From Multifurca ochricompacta (lineage: Eukaryota > Basidiomycota > Agaricomycetes > Russulales > Russulaceae), in contig WTXG01000496.1 in NCBI GenBank assembly GCA_022496185.1, forward strand, positions 1-18,128: a stretch of 18,128 nucleotides of DNA, given 5' to 3'. The notes below the pieces were generated by a model that saw nothing but the letters and a program-made list of their open reading frames with translations, did not search any database and had not been told where the DNA came from. The position numbers and the translations under genes were made by a program. Every line of letters begins with the position of its first letter. Position 1 is the stretch's first letter. Below, piece by piece: positions 1-6,966 of this stretch.

Positions 1-76
1 ATTACGTATCATAATATCTCATTCTCATTAATGCAATAATCAAAGAAAGCAATACTTGCATGCTGTACTCAACCCT

Positions 77-108
77 GACTGACTGACTGACTGACTGACT
101 GACTGACT
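77..108. repeat. (GACT)8 microsatellite
   Basis: Eight perfect tandem copies of the tetranucleotide GACT. Confidence 0.95.
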
Positions 109-187
109 TGGTGACCCTGATTCGCCCAACGACGAGAGGGAGGAGTTGATCAAAGAGTTGCATTTTTTTTCGACTTTTTGAAAACTT

Positions 188-211
188 GATGATGATGATG
201 ATGATGATGAT
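188..211. repeat. (GAT)8 microsatellite
   Basis: Eight perfect tandem copies of GAT. Read as ATG triplets they create a run of false start codons on the + strand. Confidence 0.95.
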
Positions 212-1217
212 CAGGTTTCAGTTTTCATCTCACTACGTTATCTTCTTTTCGGATCTTACAATTGCAATCAATTATTGTCCTTGCCGGCCCGACCGCCACC
301 TCCCACCCAACCCCAACCCAACCCAGGTCTGGACTTTTTCAAAAGATGACCCCCCCCCCCCAAGTATGCCGTATAATCTGCCCGATCTAGTTCTTCTCAA
401 CAAAGCGCTCTCACTTTCCAGGACGCAGGACAGCAGAGAAGAGAAGCTGATGCGATCACATTTCACCCGCCCTAATTCCATTGACTACAACTTACTCACG
501 CTCATACAGTCACCGCCGTAGTTCACCGCACACCACACCACCCCTCCCCCCCCCTCCAACTCCAAGTCACGGTCAAAATTGAAGGCCGTCCATCTTCTCC
601 GCCCTTTTCCAAACTTCTTCTTCCGTCCGCAAGAATCCGGTGATTCCAACTTCCCTCCTCTCACTTATCCTCTTCATACATGCGTCCGGATCCTTTCCGA
701 ATCGGTAGAAGGCAGAAGGTGAAGTGAACGAGCCGAGTGGCCGCGGCGCGATCCACAAAACAGAACAGAACACACAGCACGAGAAGATCTCGGTGGGTTT
801 GAGAATGAACCCGAAACCCACTTGTCACCATTCCCCCCCCCCTTGGTACGGGAGAAGCCAAATGTGTACCGTTATTTTTCTTTTCTTCTTTTTCTTCTAA
901 ACATCGTGCGGTCCAACAACTAAGGCTCCGTCCGGACGCCCATGCCCAGGCAGTAAAAAGTAATATTGGGGGAGTGTGTAAAATAAAAATGAACTTGAGG
1001 GGAAAACCACACAGCCCATTTGGCGTTTTGTTTGTTTTTTGTTTTTCTCTCGAATGTCTGTAAACTTAACTTGTATCATGCCTCCCCATCCTCCTCCCCC
1101 CCCGCCCCCCTCTTCTCAGGCTTGTCATCAAAAACGGGTGTTCTCGGTCGAGTCCGAGTCGAGTGCCGCAAATCGCCAACCATCTCCGGTGCGTGCGGTT
1201 CCCCGTGACCGTGACCG

Positions 1218-1221
1218 TAAA
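1218..1221. repeat. Target-site duplication TAAA (left copy)
   Basis: TAAA lies immediately outside the left inverted repeat, which begins CTATGG at 1222. It matches TAAA at 6647-6650 immediately outside the right repeat. The next bases outward differ (G on the left, C on the right), so the duplication is exactly 4 bp. Confidence 0.85.
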
Positions 1222-1329
1222 CTATGGCAACAGGGACCGGCCAGCTCAGTTGCCGCGACGATGCCGCGATTTGTAAGCAGCTGAGTGAGATTTGTAAGCA
1301 GCTGAGTGAGAAAGGCGATCAAGGACCTC
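1222..1329 (+). repeat. Left terminal inverted repeat
   Basis: The repeat matches the right end of the element in three blocks. Block 1 is 1222-1247 (26 of 26 identical to the complement of 6621-6646). Block 2 is 1262-1287 (26 of 26 identical to the complement of 6581-6606). Block 3 is 1310-1329 (one mismatch against 6560-6579). The 14 bp between blocks 1 and 2 are diverged. Weaker similarity (pyrimidine tract ending in ACTT) continues to about 1350. Part of block 2 is tandemly duplicated on this side only. Confidence 0.9.
1268..1309. repeat. 21-bp tandem duplication inside the left inverted repeat
   Basis: The 21-bp unit at 1268-1288 (GATTTGTAAGCAGCTGAGTGA) is followed directly by an identical copy at 1289-1309. 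The right end contains the unit once (6580-6600, complement, with one base changed), so the duplication arose on the left end only. Confidence 0.92.
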
Positions 1330-1529
1330 AGAGACTCTATTTTTTCACTTGTTTGTATTGATTTTTGATTTTTGTTCGGAAAGACTGTAAGTTGTTCTCT
1401 CATATTCAGTGTAGAGAGGGTGATAAAGCTGGATGGGGACATTTCTTGAACAGGATGAATTCTTGGGGCTATACTACAGCCCCTTTTTGATCATAGGAAT
1501 GCTTGTAGGTGGCTGGCCTTAAGGGCAAC

Positions 1530-1635
1530 CTATGGAATGCATGGTTGTAAATTAAAATGTGTGGTTATGGAATGTGTGGATTAAATGTGGGATGTGTGGT
1601 TATGGACTCGGAATGCGTAGTTGTAGATTAGATTA
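1530..1635. repeat. Degenerate subterminal repeat array
   Basis: An AT/GT-rich motif of roughly GGAATGYRTRGTTGTARATTA recurs imperfectly. Clear copies start at about 1532 and 1608, and shorter partial copies (ATGTGTGGTTATGG, ATGTGTGGATTAAA) lie between. It sits between the left inverted repeat and the first transposase exon. Arrays in this position often bind transposase in other transposons, but that role is inferred. The region could equally be the transposase promoter. Confidence 0.5.
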
Positions 1636-1697
1636 GTTTGTAACACAAGGCGATCCCCGAAGCCAAGTGTGGCAGACCACAATCCGCCACAGTGATC

Positions 1698-3500
1698 ATG
1701 TTTCCTTCCCATGCCACGGGGAAACCAACACAAACCCTTGGGTGTGTAGTTCAGGAAAGCTCTTGTCTTGCTCTTAAGTGATATATTTTCCAGCCCCTGA
1801 TGAGGACCTTCATCCACTGGTCGAGTATTACTGGCATCTAGGGTTTTCGGATCAGAGCATTGTCGAACATGTTCTGGATCACTTTGATAAATCTCAGTAT
1901 GGCTTTAGGTATGTGTGAATCTGCAATTCTGTTCAAACATGTTAGTGATACTGTTTGTTTCAAAGTATAAGGTCCTTGCGGCGAGTCCGCGAGAAACTTG
2001 GGTTGAAGGGAACTCGACAAAAACAGGCTAGTTTCGAAACAATCGCCCCTTTTGTACAAGAAATTCGAGAACAATTTCCAACAATGGGTGCCCGGCAGAT
2101 GGTTACTACATTACGTCAGGACTATAGCCTGAAGGTGCCTGAGTATGTGATGTTCATTGTCCACTTGGTGATCTGTATTTCTGACATAAAATGCAGAGCG
2201 ACTGTTGCCAAGTTTCTGAAACAGACAGAACCAGAGGCTGTTGAATGTCGGAAAGCACAAAGGTTTCGACGAAAGCGGTTTTGGTCAGCTGGTGTCATGG
2301 ATATACTGACAATTGATCAACATGATAAGTGGAAAAGGTTTGGCTTATGGCTGCACATTGGCCTTGATCCGTATCCTGGCCGTATTGCATGGTTGAAGGT
2401 CTGGTGGTGCAATCGCAATCCCCGACTGATTGTGAGTTATTATCTTGAAGCCGGGCGCAAAGTCGGAGGTATGTTGGTGGTCATGGTGTCTGCTCAATAT
2501 CCTCCACTGACATCCCTTTATAACCAGGTATACCCCTTGTCATGCAGAGTGACCGTGGAACAGAAAACAATGGTGTTGCGAACTGCCATACTGTCACGCG
2601 CCACCGGTTGGATCCCTCCTTGGTCGGTACATTACAACATCGCTGGTGTGTTGAGAAGTCAAACATCAAGCCTGAAATTGCCTGGTCCTTGTTGCGACGC
2701 CAATTCATGCCTGGCTTTGAAGATCATCTTGATTTTGGATATAATAATGGGCTATATAATCCTGATGACCCGCTTGAGAAGTAAGGTCATTAGTTATGGC
2801 TTCTTGTAGTGAATCCTAATCATATCATTATATGCAGACTTGTTTTCCGGTGGCTTGCGATCCCATGGCTTCAAGCCGAGCTTGATTCATGGACGCGGCG
2901 GTTCAACTCCAGCCCTCGACGGGCTGACAAGCACAAACTTTTGCCACAAGGCATTCCCGACATAATTCATGCGAAGCCACATCTGTATGGATCACAAGAT
3001 TTTAAGGTATGACATGATTGACTCCCTCCACTATGCCAACATGAACTGAGAGTGTTGTTGAGGTCGTTGTGTGTCCTGATCTCTTCGACGAGATGGAGCA
3101 AGAATGGGTACGACCGCATGATTCTGTTTTTCAACTTGTTCCGCCAACTTTCGCCCAGCAAATAACGACATTCTATCATGCCATGGGTGAACCTGCAGTG
3201 TCATCCCTCACATTTTGGACAATATATCAAGACCTCCTTGCACGTTTTCATGCCTTACCGGATGATCCCCAACTTGCCGAGGTTCTTCACATGGCAGATG
3301 AAGGTGCTGATGAGGAAGTCCCCATTTTAACTGGTTTGCATGAATTGCGGCATGGAGACAACATCATAGGTGAGAATGGGTATGTGTACTATGGAGGATT
3401 AGTGGATCCTCCATTGAGCGATGACGGAGGTCACAATGGCGAGGGTGTTGATGTTGAAAACGTGGTAGATCTTCGAGAATATGCTGATTTTAGTGACTGA
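1698..3500 (+). CDS. Integrase-core DDE transposase, spliced
   Basis: This is probably the protein that mobilises the element, cutting and joining DNA in the nucleus. Proposed exons are 1698-1743 (tentative), 1794-1908, 1966-2142, 2197-2468, 2528-2780, 2838-3006 and 3063-3500. They make about 489 aa with consistent phases and introns of 50-59 bp. The N-terminus (1794-2000) reads as a helix-turn-helix-like segment (LVEYYWHLGFSDQSI, then SIRSLRRVREKLGL). The integrase core follows: the first Asp in TIDQHDKW (codon 2315), the second in QSDRGTEN (codon 2551), and the likely Glu in NIKPEIAW (codon 2674, 40 residues after the second Asp); the Glu at 2653 is the alternative. A conserved tail (PLEKLVFRWLAIPWLQ, LPQGIPD) and an acidic C-terminus end at TGA 3498-3500. 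I recognise this layout from integrase-core proteins common in Agaricomycetes. The start at 1698 relies on a weak GTGTAG donor and may be wrong. Confidence 0.85.
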
Positions 3501-3667
3501 GTGTTTTCTATTGCAATGACAATGAAATTTGTTACGTCCTGGTGGAGAACGGTACACATAATGCAGCTAAACTATACTAACTGTGATGGCTACTAAGTGC
3601 GAAAACTGCTGGGCAGCGCCTACCATCAAATTTTTCTCCATTCTCTACCACATCTGATTCGACACCA
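3501..3667 (+). promoter_or_regulatory. Spacer between transposase and kinase genes; presumed kinase promoter
   Basis: This 167-bp AT-leaning spacer separates the transposase stop from the kinase start on the same strand. It should hold the 3' end of the first transcript and the promoter of the second. I see no firm TATA box or polyadenylation signal, so the assignment rests on position only. Confidence 0.35.
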
Positions 3668-6248
3668 ATGGACGAGGGTTATTCTGCTGATTTCACAAAC
3701 ATTGACAAGGAGAAAGCTGTCATCTGTGATAGAGAAGGTTGCCCAACCAAGACGTTCCCTCCCGGAACAGACACATTCTATCTTCATAGCAATGATCCCA
3801 GCCAAGGAGGTCGTAGAGTCTGTCAGGGCTGCTACCGATACTATAAACAGAAGGAGACCACAAGGCGCAGAGGTACATACTTCTGAATCTTGCTTCATGG
3901 CACATTGCAATGGTATTGATGAATATCTTGTAGAAATTGAAGCGGACCAGAGTGTGGCATCAGCACAACTGAACGTAGAACGTCGTCAAGCAGTTCATCA
4001 ACAGATAGCAAAGGCACAACGTGGACGTTAGTGCAATGTTTTACTGACTTTGACTCATGCAAGAGAAACTCACATCTATCCTCCAGAATATACCAATGTC
4101 GTTCAGCCAGTTGGCTTTGCATACTCAAATCCGATTGCGCAACGCAGTTCACTCCCGACATTCCAGGCTGGTCATCTGGTCCAGTCCACCAATGGGCCTG
4201 TTCGCATGGCAACTGCAATTCCTACCATTCAACTTCCAGGGAAAAGGCCTCAGGCTTCTCCCTTCACCGCATCTGCAGGGGTAGTGCTGGGAGGCAGTTC
4301 TGGTTATACCAATAATCACTTGTCTTATCAGATGACTCGTCAAACCCTTGCAAATAATGCATACGCACTTCATGGTGGTCATGTGGTAATTGTCGAGGTT
4401 CGGGCTGTTCATATGCCAGTTGAAAAGACAAAGGCGCAGCTGATTGGAGTAAGTCAGACACTTAAAAACGTGGGTCTCATAGGACTGACATAGATACCTT
4501 GTTTCAAGGACGTTCTCCAAGCAGTTGATAACGTTCCTGTTCATATTGGTGCTGTTGAGCTCAAGAGCCTCCTCTATGAATGTCTTTTACCTGTGTGGAA
4601 TGCCTACATCAAGACGGAAGGGTTCCCACTAGAAATCAATGACATTATTATGAGGACGAAGGAATGGGTTGAAATTAAACCCTTGAACCCAGATCAGGAC
4701 GTGATCGCGCGCCAGTTTTTCAAATCTGGAAAGGGTGGATTGACATTCAAGGCAGGCCGCTGCATCATTCTCTTCCACATCCCGAATGCAATTTACAACC
4801 AATATCTTGATTATGCTGAAATGAAGGAGATGGAGAGATTGCAAGAGGCATGAAACACTCACTCATGTCTACGTGACTGATCAACTGATGTTTCTCCCCA
4901 CAAAATAGGCGGGACAGCATGATCTGCAAGTCAGGACGAAGCAGGTGCACACCAGCATCCATTCAGGATCGAGGACTGCAGCATCATCTTCCCATGCAAA
5001 TATAGCCTCCACCTCTACACCTGCTTCGCCACCTCCCAAGCGCGCACGCAAAAACACCCAGCTTGAAGTATCACCAACAATCACTCGCCAGTTGGGGAAT
5101 GCGCTCAGATCTCAGAAACCACTGACGATAAGGGCAGCCCGCCGCCTATGTGAGGATTGCGTGTTGTGATAAATTACATTCAAAGCAAGGACCTAATTGT
5201 AAAAATTCACAGTTGAAACAAAGTCAATCAATGTTACCACCTACCATGTCGTGCATCGGACACTGGAAGAGTTATTGCAGCCACATCAGGAGGATATCGA
5301 TTACAAATGGTACTTGGGGCCAGCTCACGAGACGTCATTGCACTTGGAGTTTTTGCCGCTGAATCAGAAAAAGGGTGGTTTTAAGCTTGCTACATTTGGA
5401 ACTGCAAGCCAGGATCTTTTCGGAGCTGGATTCAAGGTCTGTGCCAAACAGACATTCTATCAAAAGACCGCAACAATCGACTGCACCAGCCAAGGTCCAC
5501 GCGAAATCACCCAGAACATCCCCCATGATGGCGTTACCCAAGTCCGCAATCTCACAATGGAGATAGCTTGTCTTGTCTGGGCTTGTGTACTCCTCAACCT
5601 AGTGTACAAGTTCGTTGACAAGAGTATCACGTCACATGGAGTGCCACCATTTCAGATTCCTCGCATGCGCTTTGTTGAAGCTTCACTAGCTATTGAGCGT
5701 GTCACAAGTGAATTTGATGGGGCCAGGGCATTCCTGTTGGAGGAAGTGATTGGTGGGGATGAAGGCCACTTCAGGAAGTATCTGAACAATGTGTCGGCTG
5801 CTCCAGTCTCGTTTACCAATGAAGATGACGAGGAGCGAGCAGAGTTTCTCGCCTTCTCACAGCATGTTCAGTACTTCAAAACAAAAAAAATGGCATTCGT
5901 TGCTGATTATCAAGGTGAGTCTAATCTTCGAGAATGGCTCCCTTCATATATCTCTGTGTTGCTTTTACTACTAGGTGGAAACTCGATCCTAAGTGACCCT
6001 CAAATCGTAACTGACAGGTGAGCCCTATCAATGCTTACATATCATTTATATTGACCAAATTGTCGATACTGTAATATAGTGAATTGGGGTACATTTTTGC
6101 TGAAGGAAACGTGCCCAGCAGTCATCAATCTTTCAAGACCCACCATCGATGCAACCGCTTCTGCAAATTCTTTCAAGTACCGACTGACTATGACATTTGG
6201 GAATCACAAGGGTCCTTGATTCATTCCATTGACTCCCCAGCCCTCTAA
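3668..6248 (+). CDS. Zinc-motif / atypical alpha-kinase protein carried by the transposon
   Basis: This is a predicted atypical Ser/Thr protein kinase of the alpha-kinase (MHCK/EF2K/TRPM7) superfamily. Exons 3668-3872, 3934-4026, 4066-4448, 4494-4847, 4909-5149, 5213-5914, 5975-6017 and 6080-6248 total 2190 nt, exactly 729 codons plus stop with all phases consistent. Residues 20-55 form a Cys4 motif (C-x4-C, C-x2-C) with GTDTFYL and GGRRVCQGC. A serine/proline-rich basic linker (PPPKRARKN) lies at about residues 365-385. The kinase domain spans about 480-715: a Lys in VCAKQTFY, the acidic EEVIGGDEGHFRKYLNN segment, VADYQGGNSILSDPQI and the zinc-binding HHRCNRFC. The usual glycine-rich GxGNxG motif is weakened to AEGNVPSS. 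The intron at 4848-4908 needs a GC donor, and two others are only 39 and 45 bp. The substrate is unknown, and a role in transposition is inference from location. Confidence 0.85.
3724..3834 (+). other. N-terminal Cys4 zinc motif of the kinase protein
   Basis: Codons for Cys20, Cys25, Cys52 and Cys55 of the reconstructed protein form a C-x4-C...C-x2-C arrangement around a GT-x-FY core. The spacing suits one structural zinc site. Similar short N-terminal motifs occur, as far as I recall, in fungal alpha-kinase proteins. It may mediate protein or nucleic-acid binding, which the sequence cannot decide. Confidence 0.55.
4848..4908 (+). other. Predicted GC-AG intron in the alpha-kinase gene
   Basis: The frame ending ...ERLQE meets TGA at 4851, and no GT donor lies close upstream of it. 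A GC donor (GAG|GCATGA) at 4848 and an acceptor (AAAATAG|GCG) at 4908 join two open exons in the same phase. GC-AG introns are a known minority class in fungi. If it is not used, the gene is truncated before the kinase domain. Confidence 0.55.
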
Positions 6249-6559
6249 TGGTGGCCCAGGCTATTCTTGCCAAACAATTACTGTGCATTGCTCCTATTCC
6301 TACTTACTCGTTTGGCATTTTAATCACTAGCCATTCCATTCCTTTTTTCTTCCTAACAAACACACTCATTTCATCTTACCAACTACTCTAAGTACTATTC
6401 ATTTAGTTTTTTTAATCCGGTTTTCTTAATATAGCCTTGGACATGGCCTACTCTCCTTTTCATCTGCACAACTTTATTCTACGGCCTTAATGACCATAAT
6501 TGTTGTCTTTGTTTTCTGACTGCGACGAAAAATATTCCAAAGTAAAAAGAGGAGTTTTC
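6249..6559. other. Right subterminal region of the transposon, noncoding
   Basis: These 311 bp lie between the kinase stop and the right inverted repeat. They are AT- and pyrimidine-rich with scattered CATTCC motifs. I find no open frame that continues the element's genes and no counterpart of the left subterminal array. It presumably holds the kinase 3' UTR. Confidence 0.5.
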
Positions 6560-6646
6560 GAGGTCCTTGATTGCCTTTCACACTCAGCTGCTTACAAATC
6601 GCGGCACAAACCGAGAAAACGAGCTGGCCGGTCCCTGTTGCCATAG
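6560..6646 (-). repeat. Right terminal inverted repeat
   Basis: Read on the - strand from 6646 this begins CTATGGCAACAGGG, as the left end does. It repeats the three conserved blocks: 6621-6646, 6581-6606 and 6560-6579. Similarity fades out by about 6541. It lacks the 21-bp duplication found on the left. Confidence 0.9.
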
Positions 6647-6650
6647 TAAA
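6647..6650. repeat. Target-site duplication TAAA (right copy)
   Basis: TAAA directly follows the right inverted repeat and matches 1218-1221. Confidence 0.85.
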
Positions 6651-6707
6651 CAAGTCGAAGCGCCAAAAGCGCGCTAAACCGTCCCGCATCTGTTTTTGTT
6701 TTTTTTT

Positions 6708-6748
6708 TTGCGTCATGACCCCTGCCTGACCTTGCGTCATGGGGTCAT
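6708..6748. repeat. Direct and inverted repeat pair around TTGCGTCATG
   Basis: TTGCGTCATG occurs at 6708-6717 and again at 6732-6741. In the same interval ATGACCCC (6715-6722) and GGGGTCAT (6741-6748) form an 8-bp inverted repeat. The core TGACGCAA on the - strand resembles a bZIP (ATF/CREB or C/EBP class) half-site, so a regulatory site is possible but unproven. It lies about 60 bp outside the transposon. Confidence 0.35.
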
Positions 6749-6936
6749 TTCGTCAATTTCTGTTTGTTGGGCGATTGCCCTTCCTCTTTTTTTGGGGCCA
6801 TGCGAGACCATCACACGGGTGTGTGTGAGTGTGAGTGTGTGTTGGGGGTGTTGGGGGTGTAAAAAACAAAAACAAAAACAAAAAAGAGAGAAATGATCAT
6901 ACTCCCTGGGCTTTGGGCACAAGATATCTCTTTCCT

Positions 6937-6966
6937 ATCTTCTCTTCTCTTCTCTTCTCTTCTCTT
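6937..6966. repeat. (TCTCT)n pentanucleotide repeat
   Basis: About five to six tandem copies of TTCTC/TCTCT follow one another without interruption and are followed by GTTGTTGTTTTTGTTTTTG. Confidence 0.85.

Larger units (their letters stand above)
1..1217. other. Left flank, no supportable gene; microsatellites and C-runs
   Basis: I see no coding region that I can support. The stretch holds a perfect (GACT)8 array at 77-108, a perfect (GAT)8 array at 188-211, a run of 12 C at 350-361 and C-rich tracts near 547-560, 830-842 and 1096-1110. Open frames here are short and made mostly of low-complexity proline, methionine or phenylalanine stretches. A pyrimidine tract ending in CTTCTCAG at about 1111-1120, followed by an open frame into the transposon insertion point, could be a splice acceptor of a disrupted exon, but nothing else supports that. 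Confidence 0.6.
1222..6646 (+). mobile_element. DNA transposon with integrase-type DDE transposase and alpha-kinase gene
   Basis: This 5425-bp element is delimited by terminal inverted repeats with matching 4-bp TAAA target duplications. The terminal 26 bp of the two ends are identical in inverted orientation (1222-1247 against 6621-6646). Inside are two tandem + strand genes: a DDE transposase with an integrase-type core, and a zinc-motif/alpha-kinase protein. No reverse transcriptase, protease or long direct terminal repeat is present, so it is a cut-and-paste type element and not an LTR retroelement. From general knowledge, a retroviral-integrase-like DDE core, long inverted repeats and a 4-bp duplication resemble the Ginger-type elements. 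I cannot confirm membership, and the terminal sequence CTATGG is not one I associate with a named family. Both genes read cleanly after splicing and the ends are intact, so the insertion looks recent and perhaps autonomous. Confidence 0.88.

Noticed and set aside
573..821. Open frame of 82 codons on the - strand
   Set aside because: Its C-terminal part looks slightly protein-like, but there is no recognisable motif, no supporting exon and no homologue I can name.
1039..1284. Proline-rich open frame running into the left inverted repeat
   Set aside because: The proline run comes from a C-rich tract and the frame ends inside the transposon terminus. At most part of it could be an interrupted exon, which is listed as a weak finding.
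4057..4284. Alternative + strand frame inside the kinase gene
   Set aside because: The overlapping frame continues in phase with the flanking exons and gives an uninterrupted whole-codon model. This one stops early and does not connect.
1222..6646. LTR retrotransposon or integrated virus, because of the integrase-like core
   Set aside because: There is no reverse transcriptase, RNase H, protease, capsid or polymerase gene. The ends are inverted, not direct, repeats.
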